From DAISJI01 sp964559835 (lineage in GTDB: Bacteria > Acidobacteriota > Terriglobia > Terriglobales > Acidobacteriaceae): a stretch of 64,000 bases of DNA. The notes under the pieces are model-generated. The model was not told the origin of the DNA, did no database searches, and saw only the letters and a program-made list of their open reading frames with translations. The stretch spans positions 62,001-126,000 of the forward strand of contig CAZLJE010000007.1 of NCBI GenBank assembly GCA_964559835.1, in the 5' to 3' direction. A program made the translations under genes and the position numbers. This document shows positions 44,178 to 52,426 of the stretch, one piece after another. Numbering within the stretch: position 1 is the first letter of the stretch; every line of letters begins with the position of its first letter.

Positions 44178-44215
44178 TTTTTCTTTGCGTTCTTTGCGAC
44201 CTTCGCGTTGAAAGG
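44177..44215 (-). repeat. CGCAAAG word array, right arm flanking GxxExxY
   Basis: Plus strand reads TTCTTTGCGTTCTTTGCGAC then CTTCGCGTTGAAAGG, the inverted counterpart of 43761-43798. Starts at the GxxExxY stop codon and ends ten bases before the FAH-family start. Confidence 0.8.
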
Positions 44216-44224
44216 TTTTTGCGA

Positions 44225-45031
<807 letters not shown>

Positions 45032-45119
45032 CATCTGGAAATCTGGAGATCTGGAAATCTGGAAATTTGGAGTTTGAGATCGATCGAGCGTTGTGGCGGA
45101 TTTCAACATTTCCAGATTA
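45032..45119. repeat. Inverted word array (TCTGGAAA family)
   Basis: Left arm 45032-45070 repeats ATCTGGAAATCTGGAGATCT; right arm 45106-45119 is ATTTCCAGATT. Located right after the FAH stop and before the transaldolase gene. Confidence 0.8.
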
Positions 45120-45135
45120 GGAGAGGCATTCTGCC

Positions 45136-45816
45136 ATGAAGTTTTTTATCGACACAGCCAACATCAAAGAGATCCGCGAAGCCGCCGACATGGGCATCCT
45201 CGACGGCGTCACCACCAACCCGTCGCTGATCGCCAAAGAGGGCGCGGGCCGCGGGTTTAAAGAGACGATCGTCGAGATCTGCGACATCGTCAAAGGTCCG
45301 GTCAGCGTCGAAGTCACGGCGACGGAGAAGGCCGGCATGCTGCGCCAGGCGGATGAGTACTCCGGCTGGAGCAAGTACGTCGTGATCAAGCTGCCGACCA
45401 CCAAGGAAGGCCTGAAGGCGTGCAAGGAACTCTCCAGCCGCGGCATCAATACCAATCTGACGCTGTGCTTCTCGGCCAACCAGGCGCTGATGGTCGCTAA
45501 GGCGGGCGCAACGTACGTCTCGCCGTTTCTCGGGCGTCTCGACGACGTCGGCCAGGTCGGCATGGACCTGATCAAACAGATCGTGCAGATCTACCGTAAC
45601 TACGGGTTCCAGACGAAAGTCTTGGCGGCGTCGCTACGACACCCGCTGCACGTGATCGATGCCGCGCTCGCCGGCGCCGATGTGGGGACGATCCCGTTCA
45701 AAGTCCTCGACCAGATGATCAAGCACCCGCTCACTGACAAGGGGCTGGACGCGTTCCTGAAGGACTGGGAAAAGGTCCGCGCCGCGTTCGAGCAGGAACC
45801 GGTGGCGGCGAAGTAG
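45136..45816 (+). CDS. fsa: Transaldolase-like fructose-6-phosphate aldolase
   Basis: 226 residues, the short (FSA/TalB3) transaldolase form. MKFFIDTANIKEIREA, GVTTNPSLIAKEG, KYVVIKLPTTKEGLKA with the Schiff-base lysine, TLCFSANQALMVAKAGATYVSPFLGRLDD, and ADVGTIPFKVLDQMIKHPLTD. Acts in the pentose phosphate pathway or in reversible cleavage of fructose-6-phosphate; the family cannot be divided from sequence alone. AGGAGAGG precedes the ATG. Confidence 0.92.
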   Translation: MKFFIDTANIKEIREAADMGILDGVTTNPSLIAKEGAGRGFKETIVEICDIVKGPVSVEVTATEKAGMLRQADEYSGWSKYVVIKLPTTKEGLKACKELSSRGINTNLTLCFSANQALMVAKAGATYVSPFLGRLDDVGQVGMDLIKQIVQIYRNYGFQTKVLAASLRHPLHVIDAALAGADVGTIPFKVLDQMIKHPLTDKGLDAFLKDWEKVRAAFEQEPVAAK

Positions 45817-45871
45817 TCGCGTTTCTGTCTCAGTTTCTGACAAGGATGTAGGCCGGTCGCCCTCGACCGGC

Positions 45872-46234
45872 TTATCTCTTGTGCGCCGCGTAGTCGCTCG
45901 CGCCCATAAGGTGCAGCGACACATACGGCTCGTCGCCAACCACCCAGCTGTCGTGTCCGGGAGCGATGTAGAAGATATCGCCGGCTTTCATCTCGATGAC
46001 CCGGCCGTCATCCATCGCCGCGGTCGCCGAGCCGGAAACCACGATGCCGACATGCTCGACCTCGCAACTCTTCTTGCCCGCAGCCTTGCCCACGTGTTCC
46101 GACCATTTCCAGCCGGGGTCATAGGTCGCGCGGCCGATGGTCATACCGCCGATGTACACCAGTTCGAACTTGCCTTTCTTGAAGGTGCGAACTTCATCAG
46201 GCTGCTCAAATCGCTTGAGGATCACTTCGAACAC
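45872..46234 (-). CDS. Cupin domain protein
   Basis: 120 residues. The cupin strands VEHVGIVVSGSATAAMDDGRVIEMKAGDIFYIAPGHDSWVVGDEP hold the usual G(x)5HxH-like elements, with one histidine in EHVG and one in PGHDSW. Starts MFEVILKRFEQPDEVRTF. A single-domain metal or ligand-binding barrel; role unknown. Divergent from the DUF2207 gene. Confidence 0.85.
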   Translation of the reverse strand: MFEVILKRFEQPDEVRTFKKGKFELVYIGGMTIGRATYDPGWKWSEHVGKAAGKKSCEVEHVGIVVSGSATAAMDDGRVIEMKAGDIFYIAPGHDSWVVGDEPYVSLHLMGASDYAAHKR

Positions 46235-46380
46235 GACTTTTCTCCTTCGTTCAGGTACGAGATTAAGATACTCGCCCGTAAGTTAGACTCGCGGCGCTTC
46301 GCCGCATATCCAAAAGCAATACACAGCGTGCGGCACCTGAGGCATGATGTGCCTTCCGACCGGGGGAGGATGCTGCGAGC

Positions 46381-47998
46381 ATGAGGCTGGCCGTGGTCAT
46401 CTGCGCGATGCTGGTGATCGGCTGCGCCGCCCGGGCTCAGCAGGGCAACACGCTCTCGCTCATCCTTGATGTCGATTCGGACGGCAGCGCCCTGGCGGTC
46501 GAAAAGCTCGAGCTTGCGGCGCCGATGCGAGAGCCTATCCACTGGCGCATGCCGACTGCGTCCACTACACCCCTCGGTGTTCGCCGGCTGCTCTTCGTCG
46601 ACCTGCTGGAAATCACCGATACGCGCGACAACAAGCTCACCGTCAGCCGCCGCGACTTCGGAGACAAATTGGACGTCATCGTCCCGGTACAGCCGCTCGC
46701 GGACAACACGGTACGCATTACATATCAGGTCCGCAACGCGGTCCGCTTCCTCGACGACCACGACGAATTGTTCTGGCGCATCGGGGAGGGGTGGTCGGAG
46801 AGCTTCCGTCATGCGACGGTGGGCCTCACCGTTCCGGACAATACCGCCGGCCAGGTTGCCGGGCAATTGCTTAACTCCGGCGTGCGCTCATCGCCCACGC
46901 AACCAGTGCAACTTCGTGGCGCCAAAGCAACGTTCGACATCGACCCGTTAACCGGACACAACATTCCTGCGGTCGATCTGGTGTTTGCGCCGGGCGTGTT
47001 GCAGAAGCCCCCGCTGGCCCAACGGGGCGCCTGGTTCTTCAAGGCGAATCCCATCGTTTTGTTGCCCATCGTGTTGCTGCTTGCGATGATCGCCTTCCGC
47101 CGCTATTCGATGCGGGGTGCACGATGTGCCCATCGTGCCGCGGTACGACGCGCCCGAGGACCTTGCTCCCGCCGAAGCCGGTTACCTGATCGACGGCAGT
47201 CTCGATCCGCGCGATCTTGCTGCCATGCTGCTCGACCTCGCGCGTCGCGGCTTCATCCGCATCGAGGCTTGCACTCCGGACGAAGAAGTCCCATATCCCG
47301 CGCCCGACTTCATTCTGCGCCTGCTGAAGCCCATGGACGATTGGAAGGGCGCCTATTCGTACGAACACGTCATGCTGTTCCACACGTTTTACGGCGGGCA
47401 TTGGACAAAGCTGTCGAGCCTGAGCCTGCGTTTTTATTCGGTCATTCCGGCGATCGAGGGCATGATCCGTGACCTGTTGCGCGACAAAGGACTGTATGTC
47501 AGTCCGGTTCGCGTAGCGGCGCAGCGATTGGCCGCGATCCTGTTGGTATGCGTGCTGTTGGCGGGCGCGCAGGCCGCCGGCTGGTTCGCCGTGGCGCAAT
47601 CGTGGCTGCTCGCGACGGTCGTGGCGATCTCGCTGGTGCTCATCGGACTTCTATTCATGCGCGGGGTGAACCACCGGACCGCGAAGGGCGCGCAAGTATT
47701 CGCCGAGCTGCGCGGTTTCCAGACGTTCCTAAATTCCGTGGAAGCCGACCGGATGGAGCGCGTCACGCCCGACCTGTTCGAGCGCTTCCTGCCTTACGCA
47801 ATCGCTCTCGGAGTGGAACACCGCTGGGGCGCAACGTTCTCGACCATCAGCAGCGGGCCGCCGTTGTGGTGGGACGCCTCGAAGTCAGGCGGCATTCCGG
47901 ATTTCGTGCACTTGGTGAACAGCTCCGCCCATCCGCCAAGACGCGGGCCGGTGACACCGGTGGGCGCCAAAGCAGCAGCTGCTGACACGCGCGGATGA
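46381..47998 (+). pseudogene. DUF2207-family membrane protein, frameshifted
   Basis: Two frames make one protein. The first (from ATG 46381) has a signal peptide, the DUF2207 beta domain and a transmembrane helix (ANPIVLLPIVLLLAMIAF) up to RRYSMRG at about 47115. The second resumes with HDVPIVPRYDAPEDLAPAEAGYLIDG, the expected continuation, and adds two more helices and DRMERVTPDLFERFLPYAIALGVE. Removing one G from the run GGGG at 47114-47117 restores a single frame of about 538 residues. This may be a sequencing error, a recent mutation or a slip site; the rest of both halves looks intact. Confidence 0.8.
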
Positions 47999-48049
47999 AC
48001 GCTGATCAGGAAGAATCATAATCAGCGTTGACTCACCGTTCATCAGCGG
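47991..48049. repeat. Inverted word array (GATGAACGCTGAT family)
   Basis: Left arm 47991-48010 (GCGGATGAACGCTGATCAGG) and right arm 48018-48049 (AATCAGCGT and GTTCATCAGCGG) face each other. Stops of both convergent neighbours fall inside it. Confidence 0.75.
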
Positions 48050-48689
48050 CTTTTCTTCCTGGCGCGCTGCCGAATCCGCCGCCGCCCGGACTGCTCACGC
48101 GGACTCGCTCGCCGTTCTTCAGGCGCGCACTGTCCTTACTACGCAGCGTTTCGACCTTGCCGTCGAGGCGCACGATCTCCGTTTTGCCCGCTGTGCCGTC
48201 GCCGCCGGCCGCCAAGCCCCACGGTCGACGTTTGCGGCGGTCGGACAGGATGGCGACATCCGCGTCGGTGAGCACCTCGATCTCGCGCACGATGCCTTCG
48301 CCACCACGATGTTTTCCGCTGCCGCCGCTTTCAGGACGGAGCGAATACCGAGTGATGCGGAACGGATACGCGTATTCCAGCGCCTCGGCGGGCGTGTTGA
48401 GCGAGTTCGTCATGTGGACGTGCACACCGCTGACGCCGTTGCGGTCGGGGCGGGCGCCCATCCCGCCGGCGATCGTCTCGTAATAGGCGAAAGGCTCGCC
48501 CGTACGCGGATCGATGCCGCCGAGTGTGAGATAGTTCATGGTGCCCGATGCTGCGGCCGGGATGCGCTCGGGAATCGCCCGCGCCAGCGCACGCAACAAC
48601 ACATCCACGATGCGCTGCGAGGTCGCGACATTGCCGCCCGCGACCGGCGCCGGAGGCGTGGAATTCACCACGGTACCCGACGGCGCAAT

Positions 48690-48720
48690 GACCTCGATTT
48701 CTGATTTCCGATCCCTGATT
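48690..48720 (+). repeat. GATTTCC word array in the HyuB scar
   Basis: GATTTCTGATTTCCGATCCC followed by TGATTTCC: four degenerate heptamers next to the 21-bp repeat, at the deletion junction. Confidence 0.7.
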
Positions 48721-48725
48721 TCCTC

Positions 48726-48745
48726 GTGACCGGCGAGACGCCGAT
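48726..48745 (+). repeat. Dispersed 21-bp repeat, copy 3 (in HyuB scar)
   Basis: GTGACCGGCGAGACGCCGAT, one base different from copies 1 and 2, at the junction of the deleted HyuB gene. Confidence 0.85.
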
Positions 48746-48785
48746 TCTTGAAGATCTCGAGTTCGATCGGGTCACGCACGAAAAC

Positions 48786-48910
48786 AAGTTATCAGTTGTC
48801 AGTTGCCAGTTACCGAGAGCGATTAGCGGTCCTCACGAACTCACTCCGAGGCTGTAACCGTCTCCGGTGCAACGGACTGACAACCGGCAACTGACAACTA
48901 GCAACTCTTG
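48786..48910. repeat. Inverted word array (CAGTTGTCAGTTGC family)
   Basis: Left arm 48786-48813 repeats ATCAGTTGTCAGTTGCCAGT; right arm 48876-48910 holds ACTGACAACCGGCAACTGAC. Sixty bases separate the arms. Lies upstream of the HyuB remnant and of the promoter of the tiny ORF. Confidence 0.8.
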
Positions 48911-48924
48911 TCCCAATTTTTTTA

Positions 48925-48953
48925 TTGACATTGAAACTACTAAGCCCCAATAT
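48925..48953 (+). promoter_or_regulatory. Putative promoter of the tiny lysine-rich ORF
   Basis: A perfect -35 hexamer TTGACA (48925-48930), a 17-base spacer, then CAATAT (48948-48953), a poor -10 match; TATCTT three bases further is an alternative. Placed about 100 bases before the ATG. Confidence 0.45.
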
Positions 48954-49051
48954 CTTGTGCCAGAGTAGCTGCCCGTACTACGGTTTGGGCAGCAGTTGGA
49001 CTCCAAGGGTCCAGATGTAAGGGAGAAACTCAATAGTTCCAGGAGGAACCT

Positions 49052-49102
49052 ATGGCAACGAAGAAGAAAGCTGCAAAGAAAACCGCCAAGAAGAAGCACT
49101 AG
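49052..49102 (+). CDS. Tiny lysine-rich peptide (16 residues)
   Basis: ATG followed by GCAACGAAGAAGAAAG and so on encodes MATKKKAAKKTAKKKH, a peptide with nine lysines and a terminal histidine, resembling the basic AAKK tails of histone H1-like and some ribosomal proteins. CCAGGAGGAACCT gives a near-perfect ribosome binding site seven bases before the ATG, and a terminator follows within 50 bases. No longer frame includes it. Either a real nucleic-acid-binding micropeptide or the surviving stub of a longer basic protein. Confidence 0.6.
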   Translation: MATKKKAAKKTAKKKH

Positions 49103-49145
49103 ATCGCGAGCCAAGTACTCGCGTTGGGCTCCTGAAGAGGGTTAG

Positions 49146-49174
49146 AGGCTTCCGTTAAGTCGGAGGCCTTTTTT
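49146..49174 (+). terminator. Rho-independent terminator after the tiny ORF
   Basis: AGGCTTCCG pairs with CGGAGGCCT (nine pairs, one G-T) around the loop TTAAGT and runs into six thymines. Confidence 0.85.
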
Positions 49175-49175
49175 G

Positions 49176-49257
49176 CGTTCCGAGTTCTCAGTTCTGAGTT
49201 CCGAGTGGTGGGAAGCTCACCGGCGTTCGGAAATCAGAACTGAGAACTCGGAACTTT
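49176..49257. repeat. Inverted word array (GTTCTGAGTTC family)
   Basis: Left arm 49176-49207 repeats GAGTTCTCAGTTCTGAGTTC; right arm 49229-49257 reads AATCAGAACTGAGAACTCGG. Lies between the tiny ORF and the convergent phosphoesterase gene. Confidence 0.85.
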
Positions 49258-49259
49258 CT

Positions 49260-51194
49260 TCAGTTCTGCCCTGCTAATTCCAGGTTGAAATCACATGTGC
49301 CGTTCGTTGGCTGCGCCGGCAGCGACGGCGGTGTCAGCAGGTGCGGATAGCTGAAATCGAAAAACTCCAGCATGTTGTCTGCCCAGGCGTCGCGCGGAGT
49401 CAGCGATGGCAGGTTGAAGCGGGTCTCGATCAACTTCAGGATCGATGTCAGCTCTCGCGGTGTATGCGAGACGAGGTTCGGCTTGGCCCACGGTGAGATC
49501 ACGATCAGCGGAACGCGGAAATCACTGTGGGCGAAGTCACCCGGCAGCAGCGCCTCGTAGCCGGGAGTAGCAATGGGCTGGATATTGTCAGGCGCAGGCG
49601 CCGGGATGATCGGCACATGGTCGTAAAGGCCGCCGAACTCGTCGTAGGTGTGAATGAACACCGACGATCCCCATGCCGGACTCGCCAGCAGCGCGTTGAT
49701 GATCTGCGCGCCGACTGCCGCTCCGGTCTGTGTGTTGTTGTCGGGATGCTCATCGAGACCGGTGTCGCTCCCGCGCTCGATGAAGATGACGGATGGCAGG
49801 AGATCGTCGGCGTTAGGATCGGCAAGGGTGCTGTAGTAATCGCTGATGTTATAGACGTTCGACTGAATGGCAGGATCGTTCCACGCCTCGAATTGCGAGA
49901 GGAAGATGCTGTTATCCATGTAGTAGTAGCGCCAACTCACCCCGGCGTCGCGCAAGTTCTCGAAGATCGTCCTGATCGGAAATCCACCCGAGGGAGGCGG
50001 ATCGGGGAAGACGTGCCCTGCCGATGTCGCGCCGAACAGGTACATGCGGTTCGGTATGGTGCCGGCCATCACCGAAGCGAACCAGCGGTCGCTGGTGGCG
50101 AACTGGGTAGCGAGCTCGTAATAATACGGCAGCTCGCGCTGGTCGTAGTAAGCCATGACGCGGTGATACTGCTCGTCGAGAGTAGTGGGCAGGTTATGCG
50201 CGCTGACGAACCCGTCCATGGCGCCGTCGTTGTAGCCGTGCCAGCTGGGGTTCCACGACGGGCTCGTGTTCTCGGCGCAGACGGTTTGCTGGTGGTAGGG
50301 TGCCACCAGAACGCCGTTCTGGTCTGGCTGCGCCTGCACGTTAGGACTGTCGAGGCCATCGATCTCGTTAGGCAGCCCCTGGCCCACTCGATAAGCGCCC
50401 AACATGCCGAAGTAGTTGTCGAACGACCGGTTTTCCTGCACGAAGAAGATGATGTGCTTGATGTTCGACAGGCTACCGCCGCTGCCGGTCGGCCGCGCCG
50501 GACGTGCAGGCCTGCTGAGCACGAGCGTGATATCCGCATTCGAAGTGGTCGTCGCCCCGCTGGGGGAAGTCGCGCTGGCCGTGAAGGTCGTTGAGGCTGT
50601 TGGGTAGATCGTCGTGGATCCGACGGGCGCCACGGTTCCGATGCCATTGTCGATCGTCACGGACGTCGCGTTCTCGCTCGCCCAGGTGAGGGTGGCGCTT
50701 TCACCAGCGACGACCGATTGAGGCGTCACCGACATGGTCACGCCAGGCGGTGGGACAGTGACGCTCACGGTCACGATCGCGGACGCGGTACCTCCCGGTC
50801 CGGTCGCGGTTAGCGTGTACGTAGTGGTCGCCGGCGGCACCTGGGTGGTCCGGCCGCTGATGGGCAATGGCTGGCCGTCTTCGCGTTCACTCCCGGGGCT
50901 AATGGCGACCGACGTAGCATTCTCGGTCCGCCACGAAAGGGTCGTAAAACCGCCCTTGTTGACCGTCGTTGGGCTGGCAGTCAGACTGGAGATCGTCGGC
51001 GCGAGTACTGCCGGTGCTCCGCCCGAAATTTTGTTGCTAGTGTTCGCTGCCCCGGGGTTTGTTCCCGAGGAGGTATTCACAGCGGACGAAGCGTTGCCCG
51101 CCGTCGGACCGGACGTCAACCCGCCACAACCTGCCAGAAAAACAAGACAGCAAACCAAGCCGCAAGCACACCAGAGAACAGGGCCCCGAACCAT
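49260..51194 (-). CDS. Phospholipase C-like phosphoesterase with Ig-like domains, lipoprotein
   Basis: 644 residues. Lipobox LAGC near residue 22. Two bacterial Ig-like modules (about 65-235: SPTTVNKGGFTTLSWRTENATSV and SVVAGESATLTWASENATSV) precede the phosphoesterase domain, which starts NIKHIIFFVQENRSFDNYFGML and includes TIPNRMYLFGATSAG, HTYDEFGGLYDHVPI and PLIVISPWAKPN, the metal-site segments of the phospholipase C/acid phosphatase AcpA family. Exported and surface bound; probably releases phosphate from phosphodiesters or monoesters. Confidence 0.9.
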   Translation of the reverse strand: MVRGPVLWCACGLVCCLVFLAGCGGLTSGPTAGNASSAVNTSSGTNPGAANTSNKISGGAPAVLAPTISSLTASPTTVNKGGFTTLSWRTENATSVAISPGSEREDGQPLPISGRTTQVPPATTTYTLTATGPGGTASAIVTVSVTVPPPGVTMSVTPQSVVAGESATLTWASENATSVTIDNGIGTVAPVGSTTIYPTASTTFTASATSPSGATTTSNADITLVLSRPARPARPTGSGGSLSNIKHIIFFVQENRSFDNYFGMLGAYRVGQGLPNEIDGLDSPNVQAQPDQNGVLVAPYHQQTVCAENTSPSWNPSWHGYNDGAMDGFVSAHNLPTTLDEQYHRVMAYYDQRELPYYYELATQFATSDRWFASVMAGTIPNRMYLFGATSAGHVFPDPPPSGGFPIRTIFENLRDAGVSWRYYYMDNSIFLSQFEAWNDPAIQSNVYNISDYYSTLADPNADDLLPSVIFIERGSDTGLDEHPDNNTQTGAAVGAQIINALLASPAWGSSVFIHTYDEFGGLYDHVPIIPAPAPDNIQPIATPGYEALLPGDFAHSDFRVPLIVISPWAKPNLVSHTPRELTSILKLIETRFNLPSLTPRDAWADNMLEFFDFSYPHLLTPPSLPAQPTNGTCDFNLELAGQN

Positions 51195-51331
51195 CTTGCG
51201 TCACCTCTGACCAGGGGGAGAGTTGCTGCTGGATAAGAAGGGTGAGACTCACGCCAGAGTTGTCCAGAAGCTCACATCGTGCTAGAAGTACGCACTACAG
51301 CTTCTTGAAACTGGAAGACCCGAGTCATTTA

Positions 51332-51748
51332 ATGGCGACCGCCAGGAACCGCAAGCCTGAGAACGACGTCCTGATCCCGGACAAACTATATTTCCGGATC
51401 GGAGAGGTGGCTGAGCTGTGCCGTCTGCCGGCCTATGTGCTCCGCTTCTGGGAGACCGAATTTCCCCAGCTCAAGCCGACCAAGAGCAGCACAGGGCAGC
51501 GAATGTACCGCCGCCGTGATGTCGAGCACGTCGTCCGCATCAAGCAACTGCTCTACACCGAGGGCTACACCATCGCCGGAGCACGCGAACATCTCAAGCA
51601 GGAAACGCGCGGCGCGAAATCGCAAGCGGCGCTCCCGTTCGCACCTGTCCGGCCGAAAGGCGAGTGGAAACGCGTGCGCCAGGGATTGCAGGAGATCCTG
51701 ACCATCCTCTCGTCTTCGAAGAAGCCGGCCAAAGCCTCGCGCGCCTGA
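51332..51748 (+). CDS. MerR-family transcriptional regulator
   Basis: 138 residues from ATG 51332; the frame is open upstream but that part has no family character. The helix-turn-helix reads KLYFRIGEVAELCRLPAYVLRFWETEFPQLKP, followed by GQRMYRRRDVEHVVRIKQLLYTEGYTIAGAREHL. There is no metal-binding cysteine or effector domain, only a short basic tail, so it is one of the small MerR proteins common in Acidobacteriota. Targets unknown. Confidence 0.9.
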   Translation: MATARNRKPENDVLIPDKLYFRIGEVAELCRLPAYVLRFWETEFPQLKPTKSSTGQRMYRRRDVEHVVRIKQLLYTEGYTIAGAREHLKQETRGAKSQAALPFAPVRPKGEWKRVRQGLQEILTILSSSKKPAKASRA

Positions 51749-51828
51749 CTCGTTCGCGCTGACTCACGCAACGCTTCCGCCGGCCTCCGCTTCTCATCAC
51801 CCGGAAGTTGTGCTGCGAAGGGGGAGCC

Positions 51829-52053
51829 ATGAAGCTCAGCGGCCGCAAGAACCCAAAAGGGAAGAGCAATCCGGAGCGCACCACGCGCGGCGGCAGCACG
51901 CGAACGATATCTGACGATCTGCCATCGCGACCGCGACGGCGATCGAATAGCAGCCAGTCGGAGGCGCAGAAGCTCGAGAGCCGGAAGAAAGTGCCGCTCA
52001 ACCGCACCAAGGTGAAGCCGATCGGCAAAGGGCGCGCGGGCAAAGCGGCATAA
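51829..52053 (+). CDS. Small basic hypothetical protein
   Basis: 74 residues from ATG 51829 with a GGGGAG site just upstream. The translation is highly basic and low in hydrophobics (MKLSGRKNPKGKSNPERT at the start, NRTKVKPIGKGRAGKAA at the end), likely unstructured and nucleic-acid binding. I recognise no family. Confidence 0.5.
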   Translation: MKLSGRKNPKGKSNPERTTRGGSTRTISDDLPSRPRRRSNSSQSEAQKLESRKKVPLNRTKVKPIGKGRAGKAA

Positions 52054-52426
52054 ACCGCGCGGCATCCGTCGCGACGAAGTCACAGTCATCGGCGACACAC
52101 ACAACGCGCTCGTCACACGCATCTCTATCGTGACCCGACCGAGTTGTCACACGGTATCAATGGGCGATGCGTGCCCGTGCCGCCTGAGGCGGCTATGACG
52201 TTGATTGAGTGGTTAATAAGTAGAAATTCGCGCGAGCGGGCAGTATTTGCCCCTGCGAAGATCAACAGGGCGGCGCGTGTTTTCTTGGGCTGCGCGAGCC
52301 AACCCAGGTAATCCTTTGGCATCACAGGCGTTTCGGGCATCGCCCATTCGATGCCTTTCCTATCGCACACTGGCTGCGTGCGTGCAGCATCGCTTGATTG
52401 GGCAATTCTTTGGAGGAATCTTCCCC
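52054..52426. other. Long leader region upstream of DUF4382 lipoprotein
   Basis: 373 bases with no credible gene. A perfect 6-bp hairpin GCCGCC-TGA-GGCGGC sits at 52179-52193, followed by an AT-rich patch TTGATTGAGTGGTTAATAAG that may hold promoter elements. I could not match a known riboswitch. A GGAGG ribosome binding site closes the region. Confidence 0.4.

Larger units (their letters stand above)
48033..48779 (-). pseudogene. Hydantoinase B / oxoprolinase B remnant with internal deletion
   Basis: The C-terminal HyuB part is clear: STPPAPVAGGNVATSQRIVDVLL, GTMNYLTLGGIDPRTGEPFAYYETIAGG, HMTNSLNTPAEALEYAYPFRI and SPGGGGFGSAPGR. The first twelve residues (RDPIELEIFKN) are the normal HyuB start. 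Roughly the 250-300 residues between are missing. The junction codes RRLAGHEEIRDRKSEIEV, which is translated repeat DNA: a copy of the 21-bp dispersed repeat plus GATTTC words. The frame is intact across the scar, but the product cannot be a normal subunit. No HyuA gene lies beside it. Confidence 0.8.
48960..49174 (+). ncRNA. Candidate structured transcript carrying a 16-residue ORF
   Basis: Between the putative promoter and a terminator lie two clean hairpins, GCTGCCC/GGGCAGC (48968-48993) and TGGAC/GTCCA (48997-49013), then a strong ribosome binding site, the tiny ORF and the terminator. The compact unit of about 215 bases could be a small mRNA, a dual-function small RNA, or both. Inference from structure only. 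Confidence 0.45.

Noticed and set aside
49527..50594. 355-codon plus-strand frame opposite the phosphoesterase
   Set aside because: Shadow of the phospholipase C-like gene, no motif of its own.
52054..52426. Riboswitch in the long leader of the DUF4382 gene
   Set aside because: Only a single short hairpin is visible; no conserved core of a known class could be matched by eye.
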